Made by a program: the position numbers and the translations under genes. The notes beneath the pieces are model-generated. The model saw only the letters and a program-made list of their open reading frames with translations, searched no databases and was not told the origin of the DNA. From Paenibacillus brevis (GTDB lineage: Bacteria > Bacillota > Bacilli > Paenibacillales > Paenibacillaceae), in assembly GCF_018919145.1 (NCBI RefSeq), contig NZ_JAHLQJ010000012.1, positions 105,569 through 169,568 of the forward strand: a DNA stretch of 64,000 nt, given 5' to 3'. The first letter of the stretch is position 1. Each line of letters begins with the position of its first letter. This document shows positions 48,526-56,753 of this stretch, in pieces.

Positions 48526-48676
48526 AGTGTAGGCAAAACCTACATGAGCGAAATGCTTCCAAAGGAAGCATACCTCGTAAGCATCCGCTTGGACTTCTAG
48601 GGTGAACGCAAGATTCGATGTCGAATGACCTTCTTGAATTACTTCGTGATCAAAAGTTGACTTTTGAACTACCTCT
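48526..48676 (+). repeat. Dispersed MITE-like repeat, left-truncated copy
   Basis: Starts inside the element at GAGTGTAGGC and runs to the right end TTGACTTTTGAACTACCTC. It keeps the central hairpin and ends 17 bases before ylbM, so it forms most of the ylbM leader. Confidence 0.85.
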
Positions 48677-48693
48677 AAAAGGGTGATGAATAC

Positions 48694-49935
48694 ATGAAAA
48701 CCGTTGGACTAATCGTAGAATATAACCCGCTTCATAACGGACATGCCTACCACTTCGCCGAGGCAAAGCGGCTGTCGGGGGCGGATGCCGCGGTAGCCGT
48801 CATGAGCGGCAACTTCTTGCAGCGCGGCGAGCCGGCCATCGTAGACAAGTGGGCCCGCGCAGAGATGGCGCTCGCGCTCGGCGTCGATCTTGTGCTGGAG
48901 CTGCCGGTCGCCTATGCACTGCAGCCGGCGGAATGGTTCGCCTATGGCGCCGCCGCGCTGCTCGACGCCACCGGCGTCGTGACGCATCTGTGCTTCGGCA
49001 GCGAAGCGGGGGCGCTGGAGACGCTGAAGCCGCTCGCAGAGCGTCTGGCGGACGAGAGCGCCGACATGAAGGCGGCGGTAGCCGAGGAGCTTGCCTCCGG
49101 GGCGAGCTATCCCGCCGCCTACGCAGCCGCAGCCGCGCGCACCTGCGCCGGCGCGGGCCTCCCTGCCGCCGTAGCGCGCGAGCTGTTGATGCAGCCCAAC
49201 AATAGCCTGGGGCTGCACTACCTGATCGCGCTGCGGCGGCTACAGAGCGGCATAGCACCGCTTACGGTGCAGCGCCATGCCGCGGGGTACCACGATGCCG
49301 CGCCGCAGGCTGCGGACATCGCCAGCGCTACCGCCGTGCGCTCGCTGCTGTCGGGCGGCGGCCTCGCGGCCGCTGCGCCCTACATGCCGCCGAGCACGGC
49401 GCAAATCCTGGCCCGCGAATTCGCCGCGGGCCGCGGGCCGGTCAGCTGGGAGAGCTTCGCGCCCCAGCTGTTCCACCAGTTGCTGCTGGCTTCGCCCCAG
49501 CAGCTCTCCGGTCTGTATGACATGACCGAAGGACTGGAATACCGCATCAAGCAAGCTCTACCCAAGCTAACCTCACCGAGCGTTAAGCAGTTGCTCGATC
49601 AGATCAAGACAAAGCGCTATACCCGTACCAAGCTTCAGCGCACTCTTGCCCATATGCTTTTGCAGCATGACCGGAGCAGGCTTACGGAGTCATCTCTGTC
49701 TGCGGGACCTGAATACCTGCGCGTGTTGGGTTTCAGTGATTCAGGCCGCGAGCTGCTTCGTAAAATGAAAAAAACGGCTCGGCTGCCCGTGCTGACCAGA
49801 GTCGCAGGAATGACAGGAGGCCAACTAGAGCTTGATCTACAGGCGGCTGCCGCATATGCCAACAGCTATAGTCCTCGAACTACAGAAGGTTTGCTGAGAG
49901 AATACCGCCAGCCGCCAATTCGCTTCCGTCTTTAA
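48694..49935 (+). CDS. tmcAL: tRNA(Met) cytidine acetate ligase TmcAL (YlbM)
   Basis: A 413-residue nucleotidyltransferase-fold protein. The start GLIVEYNPLHNGHAYHFAEAKRL contains the HNGH form of the HxGH ATP-binding motif, and MSGNFLQRGEPAIVDKWARAEMAL is conserved. In B. subtilis the enzyme activates acetate with ATP to acetylate C34 of elongator tRNA-Met. The middle of the gene (about 48770-49500) is far richer in GC than its neighbours, encoding an Ala-rich stretch. GGGTGATG precedes the ATG, right after a repeat copy. Confidence 0.93.
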   Translation: MKTVGLIVEYNPLHNGHAYHFAEAKRLSGADAAVAVMSGNFLQRGEPAIVDKWARAEMALALGVDLVLELPVAYALQPAEWFAYGAAALLDATGVVTHLCFGSEAGALETLKPLAERLADESADMKAAVAEELASGASYPAAYAAAAARTCAGAGLPAAVARELLMQPNNSLGLHYLIALRRLQSGIAPLTVQRHAAGYHDAAPQAADIASATAVRSLLSGGGLAAAAPYMPPSTAQILAREFAAGRGPVSWESFAPQLFHQLLLASPQQLSGLYDMTEGLEYRIKQALPKLTSPSVKQLLDQIKTKRYTRTKLQRTLAHMLLQHDRSRLTESSLSAGPEYLRVLGFSDSGRELLRKMKKTARLPVLTRVAGMTGGQLELDLQAAAAYANSYSPRTTEGLLREYRQPPIRFRL

Positions 49936-49985
49936 TTTTTGGAGACAGCGAGACATGAGGGGCGGCTGTTCGGCCCTAGGCACCC

Positions 49986-51011
49986 TTATGCCGCTGGCTC
50001 CAAACCTTCCAGATAATCCAGCGCATCCTGCACCGATTTAACCGGAACGAGCTTCATCTCGCTTTTAATCTCGTCGGCCTTGGCCTTTGCCTCTTTATAA
50101 TTGCCCTCCGGGACGAAAAAAATATCCGCATCCCGCCGATCCGAGGCAACAATTTTAAACTGTACGCCTCCGATTGGGCCGACGGTGCCATCCTCGGACA
50201 TCGTTCCCGTGCCGGCGATCCGGTAGCCTTTACTCAGATCGCCAGGGGTCAACTGATTATAGATCTCCAGCGTAAACATCAGACCTGCGGAAGGACCACC
50301 GATTCGAGTATCTGCGAACTGAACCTCTTTATCCGAATCCTTAGGCTCGATTTTCCGGACCTCACCCACCGTCACGCCCAAGCCGGCCCTGATATTGCCA
50401 TTTTCCTCGGTGATCTTCACCAGTTCAACCTTCTGGGTAGTTATTTTACCGCCCCGATCATACGTAAGCTCTACCTGATCGCCCGGAGCCATCCCCTTCA
50501 GAAGACCGGACAAATCCTCGAACTTGCCAATCGGGCTGCCATTAATCTCCTTGAGTATATCGCCCGGGTGAAAGTCGCCCTTCGGTGTAATCACATCAGA
50601 AAATCCGACAATGAATACATATTCGGGAACTACCTCATATTCGATACCGGCTTGCCGGTATGCGGACATAATCGCACTGGATTGGGAAGTGCTCATGTAG
50701 TATCTCTGCTGGGTTTGATACTCTTCGTCATTTCTATCGGCTTCCTTGCGGACAATCTCCGCATGAGACTTGAATTGGGCCGATACAAGCAGCGCCAAAT
50801 TGGCATAGCTCACGGATACCGTAGTCAGCATAAAGGTGCCATGTTCCTCTGTATCGCCTCCGGCGATCTTAACCATCGGCTTCACTTCCTCCGCCGTGCC
50901 CGGCTGGTTAACCATATAAGGTGTGGGCATATATACAACCACATAGACCAGAATAGCTAGGGAAATTACATATAAGCCCGCCTTGATTACGGGCGATCGG
51001 GTTCTGCGCAT
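49986..51011 (-). CDS. ylbL: YlbL/SepM-type membrane serine protease (PDZ-Lon)
   Basis: A 341-residue protein with one N-terminal membrane helix (about 11-28), a PDZ domain (about 130-205, PGDILKEINGSPI) and a Lon-type peptidase domain with Ser in GGPSAGLMF (about 238) and Lys in GVQFKIVASD (about 282) as the catalytic dyad. Relatives process a competence pheromone (SepM) and, in B. subtilis, degrade the division inhibitor YneA. It converges with ylbM. Confidence 0.93.
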   Translation of the reverse strand: MRRTRSPVIKAGLYVISLAILVYVVVYMPTPYMVNQPGTAEEVKPMVKIAGGDTEEHGTFMLTTVSVSYANLALLVSAQFKSHAEIVRKEADRNDEEYQTQQRYYMSTSQSSAIMSAYRQAGIEYEVVPEYVFIVGFSDVITPKGDFHPGDILKEINGSPIGKFEDLSGLLKGMAPGDQVELTYDRGGKITTQKVELVKITEENGNIRAGLGVTVGEVRKIEPKDSDKEVQFADTRIGGPSAGLMFTLEIYNQLTPGDLSKGYRIAGTGTMSEDGTVGPIGGVQFKIVASDRRDADIFFVPEGNYKEAKAKADEIKSEMKLVPVKSVQDALDYLEGLEPAA

Positions 51012-51150
51012 TTCCTGTCCTCCTCTGTTACTACGCTTGCTGTTGAAGAGTCATGCTTGCCCCAGCTTCAGCATATATTCGGTATAGCTAAGAACTTGTA
51101 CTTTTCAGATTACCGTCGACCCATTTCTAGAGCTAAGGAAGGTGAATGCC

Positions 51151-52368
51151 TTGCCCAGCAAATCCTCAACGGCCGGTCGTCTCAGCTCTACGCTGCTGTT
51201 CGGGCTGGCCGCCGTCATTCTTGTGATCTGTATCGTATACGCCCCCAGTGAAGCCTTCAAAGCCTCTGGTCAAGGATTGGCTATCTGGTGGCGCATCGTC
51301 TTTCCTGCCTTGCTTCCTTTTCTCGTGCTGACCGAAATCGTCCTGGCAAGCGGATTTGTTCGAGGCCTTGGTGTGCTCCTGGAGCCGTTCACCCGTCGAA
51401 TCCTCGGGTTGCCCGGCTTGGCGGGCTATGTAATTCCCTTAGGATTGATCGCCGGATTCCCTGCAGCCGCGGCAACTGCAGCTTCATTATATCAGCAAGG
51501 AAAAGTAACCTCTAAAGAAGCGGAACGAATGGCCGCAGCAGCACATTTCGGAAGCCCGATGCTGCTGACCGTTGTCATCGGCACGGGCTTCATCGGCTCA
51601 CCGGCTCTCGGCCTCCTGCTTCTAGGGATCCATTGGCTTGCAGGATTTGGTACAGCAGTTACTCTGAGGAGAGGCGGAACCATTCCCGACAGCTCCAGCA
51701 GATTTCGTTCTTCCTCTACGCCTTCCGTAAACAAAGGAATCCTGCATCTTGTCTTCTCGGAAATGAGACGGGCGCAAGAGGAAGATGGGCGCAGCTTCGG
51801 AAAGCTCCTGGGGGATGCCGTAAGTAAAAGCGTTCAGACGTTAATGAACATCGGCGGCTACATACTGATATTTGCCGTCGTCATTCACGTCTTGACCCGC
51901 GCATGGCCCTCTTTCCTGTCACAAGCCCTTCTGTCGGGCCTGTTGGAGCTTCATTTAGGGACCTATACCGCAGCAAAAATGGCCCTTCCACCATCCTTAC
52001 TTGCTGCCTGGATTTCCGCGTTGCTGGGCTGGGGAGGGCTTTGTGCGTTGCTTCAGGTTCGCTCGATTCTTTATCCCGCGGGAATCGGCATTCGGAGCTT
52101 TATTCTCTACCGAATGATCCATGCGGCCTATGCCTGTCTGCTTGCCTTGCTGCTCTGGAAGCCGGTGATGCGCTGGTTCCCCGGTACACTGCCTGCAGCC
52201 TCAGGGATTAGTACGGCTTCCGTTAATTCCGACATCATTGGCTATACACTCCTGCCAACCTGGGAGCAGATAGGCGATGTGCTCCGGCTTCAATCGTTAC
52301 TGCTGGCCGCCATACTGGCAGGAAGCATCTGCATAGCTCTTTTGCTTCGCAGGCGCAAAGTCCGCTGA
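51151..52368 (+). CDS. ylbJ: Sporulation integral membrane protein YlbJ
   Basis: A 405-residue polytopic membrane protein of the nucleoside-recognition (Gate) family. Conserved segments: WWRIVFPALLPFLVLTEI, PLGLIAGFPAAAATAASLYQQGKVTSKEAERMAAAAHFGSPML-type region and NIGGYILIFAVVIHVL. In B. subtilis YlbJ is made in the mother cell under SigE and is needed for dipicolinate uptake or coat integrity. The TTG at 51151 with GGAAGGTG upstream is preferred to a GTG at 51142 that overlaps that site. It shows the organism can sporulate. Confidence 0.92.
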   Translation: MPSKSSTAGRLSSTLLFGLAAVILVICIVYAPSEAFKASGQGLAIWWRIVFPALLPFLVLTEIVLASGFVRGLGVLLEPFTRRILGLPGLAGYVIPLGLIAGFPAAAATAASLYQQGKVTSKEAERMAAAAHFGSPMLLTVVIGTGFIGSPALGLLLLGIHWLAGFGTAVTLRRGGTIPDSSSRFRSSSTPSVNKGILHLVFSEMRRAQEEDGRSFGKLLGDAVSKSVQTLMNIGGYILIFAVVIHVLTRAWPSFLSQALLSGLLELHLGTYTAAKMALPPSLLAAWISALLGWGGLCALLQVRSILYPAGIGIRSFILYRMIHAAYACLLALLLWKPVMRWFPGTLPAASGISTASVNSDIIGYTLLPTWEQIGDVLRLQSLLLAAILAGSICIALLLRRRKVR

Positions 52369-52385
52369 TTTCATGAATGTCAGGC

Positions 52386-52898
52386 TTAGCCTTGCTGCTT
52401 CTGATATTTCGCTATTAATGCCTGCTCAACCTCAGACGGCACAAGATCAGACACATCTCCGTTGAAGCAGGCAATTTCTTTTACCACACTGGAACTAAGA
52501 TAAGAATACTTCGGGTTGGTCATCATGAAGATCGTCTCGACCTCGCTGTTCAGCTTATGATTGGTCGAAGCCAGCTGAAGCTCGTATTCAAAATCGGTTA
52601 CAGAACGGATTCCGCGGACAATGACATGTGCCTGCTTGTAGTCCATATAATTGACCAGCAGATCACGAAAGCTATCGATCTCCACATTCGGTAGATGACT
52701 CGTCGAGGCGGCTAGCAGTTCCTTGCGTTCCTCCACCGTGAATAACGGCTTCTTGCTCAAATTATTCAGTACGGCCACGATCAACTTGTCAAACTGACGG
52801 GAAGCTCGCTGGATAATATCCATATGGCCCTTCGTCACAGGATCAAAGCTCCCAGGATACACCGCAACCCGCGGTGTTGGAAAAGGTTGTTCCATCAT
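52386..52898 (-). CDS. coaD: Phosphopantetheine adenylyltransferase
   Basis: A 170-residue enzyme of coenzyme A synthesis. [17 protein letters not shown] at the start holds the TxGH motif, and [15 protein letters not shown] is the second signature. Its start overlaps the rsmD stop by four bases, the usual rsmD-coaD pairing. Confidence 0.97.
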   Translation of the reverse strand: MMEQPFPTPRVAVYPGSFDPVTKGHMDIIQRASRQFDKLIVAVLNNLSKKPLFTVEERKELLAASTSHLPNVEIDSFRDLLVNYMDYKQAHVIVRGIRSVTDFEYELQLASTNHKLNSEVETIFMMTNPKYSYLSSSVVKEIACFNGDVSDLVPSEVEQALIAKYQKQQG

Positions 52899-53488
52899 TC
52901 TCCTCCTTGCCCGGCATCTTGCCGGACCGTGTCTTCTTTGTCAAAGCTGTAAATGGAGACGGCAATTTCACCATATAGTGCTTTGCGCAGCTCGATAAAA
53001 GAACCCGGTCTTTCCGGATATGTATAGGAAGATTCATATTCAAGCACTATTTTTGCGCCGGTATTCAACAGATTCAGGCTGTCCATCATATCCATCAGCT
53101 TGTCTCCATGCTTCAACCGGTATGGCGGATCCAGAAAGACAAGATCGAACGAAGCACCGCGCTTGGCAAGCGCCTTAAGCGCCCGCTCCGCATCATTCTT
53201 GTATACCTCGGCCTGCTGCTCAAAGCCGGTTGCCTTTAAATTGGCACGGATCACTTCGATGCTCTTGTATTCCAAATCAACGAATACACCCTTGTCCATC
53301 CCTCGGCTCAACGCTTCAATTCCCAAGCCTCCGCTTCCAGCGAACAGATCCAATGCCTGTCCTCCGTCAAAATAAGGCCCGATCATACTGAAAACAGCCT
53401 CCTTGACTTTATCTGTAGTCGGTCTTGTTCCCATGCCGGGAACCGACTTCAACGTTCTCCCACGGGCCTGGCCTGATATTACTCTCAT
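52895..53488 (-). CDS. rsmD: 16S rRNA (guanine-966-N2)-methyltransferase RsmD
   Basis: A 197-residue methyltransferase: [35 protein letters not shown] as the SAM loop, and the catalytic LVFLDPPY. The ATG at 53488 follows GAAGGTG; the longer frame upstream has no ribosome binding site. Confidence 0.95.
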   Translation of the reverse strand: MRVISGQARGRTLKSVPGMGTRPTTDKVKEAVFSMIGPYFDGGQALDLFAGSGGLGIEALSRGMDKGVFVDLEYKSIEVIRANLKATGFEQQAEVYKNDAERALKALAKRGASFDLVFLDPPYRLKHGDKLMDMMDSLNLLNTGAKIVLEYESSYTYPERPGSFIELRKALYGEIAVSIYSFDKEDTVRQDAGQGGE

Positions 53489-53587
53489 TGTCTGCACACC
53501 TTCTTTGCTGAAATGCCTGTCGATATCGTACCACAATCACATAAGGATTGAAAAATGCAATCTGCACAAGTTTTTCATCGCATCATG

Positions 53588-53736
53588 TATAATCCTGGCT
53601 GGAAGGGACACAATGGAGCTATCGACATCACAAATGTCGTAGACAACCGCGGAGAAGACTTACGTTTCCCCATAAGCTCTTCGTCCGGTTTCTCCTCTCC
53701 CATGATGGGACTCTCGAAAGGGAGTCCCGATTTTTT
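53588..53736 (+). ncRNA. Candidate small RNA or leader transcript
   Basis: A TATAAT at 53588-53593 (poor -35 TGCACA 19 bases before) and an intrinsic terminator at 53707-53736 (GGGACTC / GAGTCCC then GATTTTTT) bracket about 140 bases with no real gene. Inside are a hairpin CGACAT-CACAA-ATGTCG and C-rich single-stranded blocks (TTTCCCC, CTCTCCC) of the sort used by Firmicutes antisense-type regulators. A nine-codon frame (MELSTSQMS) with GGAAGGG before it overlaps the first hairpin. No rightward gene follows for 355 bases after the terminator. Confidence 0.45.
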
Positions 53737-54000
53737 ATTGTTACAGTTTATAGAAACTGCATTAAATGGGACTTTAAGAATGGTACAGAGTAATAGCAAA
53801 TAATATAGCACAGGCGTTTTCGATAAGTTTGGGACCAATTGGGGACCAGATTTTCAATCAACGTAATCGTCTCACGTCACCTGCCGATTGGGATCGCTTT
53901 GGGAGAATAATAGTGGATTCTGTAGTGTCCCGCTGTCCTAAATAGCATTTCCTCGACAGTTCGCATTCTAAAAATCTACTTTACTACTCCTTCTATATGT
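53737..54000. other. Gene-free spacer
   Basis: Between the candidate small RNA and the Zur-controlled promoter. No open frame with a ribosome binding site. A short stretch near 53830-53860 with two GGGACCA repeats looks vaguely like the end of an integrase gene but cannot be supported. Confidence 0.4.
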
Positions 54001-54007
54001 GAAGAAT

Positions 54008-54054
54008 TTGACAGTCCTTTTATTTGATCCTATAATTAATAGTAATAATTACGA
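54008..54054 (+). promoter_or_regulatory. Zur-controlled promoter of the CobW-family gene
   Basis: A consensus SigA promoter TTGACA (54008-54013), 17 bases, TATAAT (54031-54036), with TAGTAATAATTACGA at 54040-54054 over the start point. The last is 13 of 15 to the Bacillus Zur operator TCGTAATNATTACGA, so the gene should be switched on by zinc starvation. Confidence 0.85.
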
Positions 54055-54090
54055 TCAAATACTATGGTCACAAACGAAGGAGTGAACAAT

Positions 54091-55089
54091 ATGTCTATAT
54101 TACAAGATCCCCGTATTCCCGTTACAGTATTGACCGGTTTTCTGGGAGCGGGAAAGACAACCCTGCTAAATCATGTATTAACTGCGGAGCATGGCCAGAA
54201 AATCGCGGTCATTGTCAACGAGTTTGGAGAAGTTGGCATTGACAACCAATTGGTTGTCGGTGCGGACGAAGAAATCTTTGAAATGAACAACGGCTGTATT
54301 TGTTGTACGGTCCGAGGTGACCTCATCCGTATTCTGGCCGATTTGAAGGATGCCAAGCTCGGAAAGGGAATTCGCCGCAAAGCCGATTTTGACCGCGTGC
54401 TGATCGAAACCACTGGCCTTGCCGACCCTGCTCCGGTAGCCCAAACATTTTTCGTCGATGACGAAGTGGCCGATTTCTATAAGCTGGACGCGATCGTAAC
54501 GGTAGTGGACGCCAAGCATGCCGGACAACACCTGGATGAAGGCCACGAAGCCCAGGAACAAGTTGCCTTTGCGGACGTCCTGCTGCTAAACAAGACCGAT
54601 CTTGTCCAGGAAGAAGAACTCGCCCAGTTGGAGCAGCGCCTGCATGCGATGAACCAGACGGCGAAGATTTACCGCACACAACAATCCCAGATTGATATCG
54701 ATCGAATTCTAGGCATCAGCGCCTTTGATTTGGATAAAAAGCTGGAGATTGAACCTGATTTTTTGGAAGAGGAGCACCATGAGCACGATGACGAAGTTGC
54801 GTCCGTCTTCTTCCGTGAGTCTCGTCCCCTCGATTTGAAGAAGGTGGAGCGTTTTATTAATGAATGGCTGGTCGAACATGGAGTGGATACATTCCGTTAT
54901 AAAGGCATTCTGAATATCAAAGGCTCTAAAAAAAGAGTCGTCTTCCAAGGCATTCACATGCTCTTTGCCGCTTATCCGGATCGCGATTGGAAACCGGATG
55001 AGACGCCTTTTAGCGAATTCGTTGTCATCGGACGTAATCTGGATGAGAATTGGTTTCACAAGCAATTTGCCGCCTGCGTAGCTGACTAA
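54091..55089 (+). CDS. CobW/COG0523 zinc-starvation GTPase (ZagA-like)
   Basis: A 332-residue G3E GTPase: Walker A GFLGAGKT at 16-23, the metal-binding CICC at 69-72 in NNGCICCTVRGDL, ETTGLADP, NKTD at about 170, and a His/Asp-rich loop EEEHHEHDDE at about 230. The C-terminal CobW domain ends near 330. COG0523 proteins under Zur deliver zinc to client enzymes; B. subtilis ZagA (YciC) is the characterised case. The ATG at 54091 follows GGAGTG. The Zur box upstream is the main support for a zinc role. Confidence 0.93.
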   Translation: MSILQDPRIPVTVLTGFLGAGKTTLLNHVLTAEHGQKIAVIVNEFGEVGIDNQLVVGADEEIFEMNNGCICCTVRGDLIRILADLKDAKLGKGIRRKADFDRVLIETTGLADPAPVAQTFFVDDEVADFYKLDAIVTVVDAKHAGQHLDEGHEAQEQVAFADVLLLNKTDLVQEEELAQLEQRLHAMNQTAKIYRTQQSQIDIDRILGISAFDLDKKLEIEPDFLEEEHHEHDDEVASVFFRESRPLDLKKVERFINEWLVEHGVDTFRYKGILNIKGSKKRVVFQGIHMLFAAYPDRDWKPDETPFSEFVVIGRNLDENWFHKQFAACVAD

Positions 55090-55117
55090 GAGAGAAATTT
55101 TTATTCTAAATTAAGAA

Positions 55118-55165
55118 GGGGGTATCCCGAAAGTCATCGTAGATGACTGAAGGACACCCCCTTTA
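55118..55165 (+). terminator. Terminator after the CobW-family gene
   Basis: Stem GGGGGTATCC / GGACACCCCC with an inner hairpin TCATC-GTA-GATGA, then CTTTAATA. Probably also serves the operon arriving from the other side. Confidence 0.75.
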
Positions 55166-55227
55166 ATAGTCGAGTTCCACCTAAATAATCACTTTTGGGA
55201 ATAGGCTCTTCCCCTCCGTTTTTCAGC

Positions 55228-55290
55228 TTAGTTTTGGGCTGCAAATTCTTCCATCATGACGAAGGTAACAAGAATCGGAACAGTATTCAT
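55228..55290 (-). CDS. Possible 20-residue hydrophobic peptide at operon end
   Basis: The frame starts with an ATG that overlaps the ferredoxin stop as ATGA, the same coupling used elsewhere in this operon, and ends in TAA after 20 codons (MNTVPILVTF...EEFAAQN). An AAGGGG lies 10 bases before the start. It has a hydrophobic front and an acidic end. It could be chance, a coupling artefact or a peptide product; there is no match I recognise. Confidence 0.3.
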   Translation of the reverse strand: MNTVPILVTFVMMEEFAAQN

Positions 55291-55682
55291 GATGAACATT
55301 CCCCTTCTCCCCACGAAAGACCGCGGCCTTGCTTGTCTTGCCCGGCAACCGAAATGCCCGTAGCCACGAAACGTTGTTCGAAGGAATAAACGATTCGCTC
55401 CTTCAGTCGGCTTCTGGCGGCATGCCGGCGAACAAGTTCCCTACCCAGCTCAGGGGTGATATCTTTGTACCATATCCCTTCCGGGTAAGCAATTACAACG
55501 CAGGCGTCAGAGCACCGTCCATTACAGCGCGTACGTGTTGTATGAATTTGCCGGTCCGCTCCGCGTAAGATAATTTCGTCCCTGATCGCCTCCGTCACTT
55601 CTTCGGCCTGTCTCTTCATGCAACTGCCACCGTTGCAAATGAGGAAGTGGCAAAACGTCTCTTGCAAATTCCATGTTGTCAT
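55287..55682 (-). CDS. Thioredoxin-like [2Fe-2S] ferredoxin
   Basis: A 131-residue protein with cysteines at 11, 16, 21, 53, 57 and 61; the CNGGSC and CNGRCSDAC motifs and the ACVVIAYPEGIWYKDITPE strand fit the thioredoxin-like [2Fe-2S] ferredoxin family (as in NuoE-like and CbiW-type proteins). It could pass electrons to a metal chelate or to a methyltransferase partner. GGAGGATG precedes the ATG. It is last but one in the Zur-controlled operon, 12 bases after the binding-protein gene. Confidence 0.8.
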   Translation of the reverse strand: MTTWNLQETFCHFLICNGGSCMKRQAEEVTEAIRDEIILRGADRQIHTTRTRCNGRCSDACVVIAYPEGIWYKDITPELGRELVRRHAARSRLKERIVYSFEQRFVATGISVAGQDKQGRGLSWGEGECSS

Positions 55683-55694
55683 GACATCCTCCTG

Positions 55695-56720
55695 TTACGG
55701 ATTTACTTTATCCGGATACAAACCTGCGGCAAGCGTTTGTAAAGCGATTGGTGCGCGAATGCCTTCGGCGGCGGCTGAGAGAGGTAAGACAACGAACCGC
55801 TCATTTTGGATCGCCTTCACGTCAGCCAGCGAAGCCATACCCATCAATCGTTCTTTTTTCTGCTCCTTTGTCTCATCCCCATAGTCGACGATGACGATCA
55901 CATCCGGGTCCCGGTTTACGACCTCTTCCCAGCTTACTTCCGCCCACCCCTTATCGATGTCGTCGAAAATATTTTTCCCGCCTACTTGGTTGATCAGGCT
56001 GGTCAAATACGTATTGGCCGCCGTAAACGCCTTCTCTTCGCCACTGTCATAAACGAAAATTTTAAGCGGCTGATCTACTGGACCAATCTGCGTCTGAATA
56101 TTTTCCAGATCGCTACGAATCCCGTCTACGAGTGCTTCGGCACGTTCTTCCACACGGAAAATTTTTCCGATATTCAAAATATCCTGATACACGTCCTCAA
56201 GCGTCGGCTTCGGCTTGTTGGAAGATTCCTGAATATAAGTACCTACACCCTGATCGGCCAGTTCCGCACGTGAACCCAGCGTTTCCTCTGTAAACGCGCT
56301 TTGCCAGCCCGCATAGGCAAAATCAGGAGAAGCAGCCAGAAAGATCTCCTTCGACGGGTATTTATCCGATAAAACCGGAATACTCTCATATTTTTCTTTA
56401 TATTCAGGCAGGATGCTGTCATCCAGATAAGCAGTCCCCGCCATCGATGCTTCCAGTCCAAGCGCCAGCATCACCTCGGTCGCATGCTGATTAAGCGTCA
56501 CAGCCCTTTTGGGCGCTTCAGAAAATCTCAGGGTTTCCCCCATATTCTCGATTTCTACAGATTCTGCAGATGCTTCTCCGGCTTCCGACTTCGATATCGG
56601 CGGACTCTCCTGCGGTGAAGAGGAAACTGAAGAGCTGCCGTTGCCCGCGCACGCGGACAGAATAACCGTTAGCAAAATGGCTGTCAGGGTAAACTTCCAA
56701 GTGATCAATGCTTTTTTCAT
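55695..56720 (-). CDS. FecB/BtuF-type metal-chelate-binding lipoprotein
   Basis: A 341-residue lipoprotein: lipobox LSAC (Cys at about 24), a Ser/Pro-rich linker, then a two-lobed periplasmic-binding-protein fold of the siderophore/B12 class (AVTLNQHATEVMLALGLEASMAGTAYLDD, ASPDFAYAGW, WAEVSWEEVVNRDPDVIVIVDYG). It would capture a metal-ligand complex and hand it to the FecCD-type permease in the same operon. The ligand is not known; zinc control points to a zinc complex. Confidence 0.9.
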   Translation of the reverse strand: MKKALITWKFTLTAILLTVILSACAGNGSSSVSSSPQESPPISKSEAGEASAESVEIENMGETLRFSEAPKRAVTLNQHATEVMLALGLEASMAGTAYLDDSILPEYKEKYESIPVLSDKYPSKEIFLAASPDFAYAGWQSAFTEETLGSRAELADQGVGTYIQESSNKPKPTLEDVYQDILNIGKIFRVEERAEALVDGIRSDLENIQTQIGPVDQPLKIFVYDSGEEKAFTAANTYLTSLINQVGGKNIFDDIDKGWAEVSWEEVVNRDPDVIVIVDYGDETKEQKKERLMGMASLADVKAIQNERFVVLPLSAAAEGIRAPIALQTLAAGLYPDKVNP

Positions 56721-56753
56721 AAATATCTCCCTCGCATAACTTGTATTTGTAAT

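Noticed and set aside
53585..53803. Open frame across the candidate small RNA, vaguely like the start of a MoaA protein
   Set aside because: No ribosome binding site at its start, an intrinsic terminator inside it and no family motifs such as the CxxxCxxC of radical SAM enzymes.
53820..53990. End of an integrase gene or a phage attachment site, suggested by two GGGACCA repeats
   Set aside because: No reading frame with integrase motifs and no tRNA or matching second site was found.
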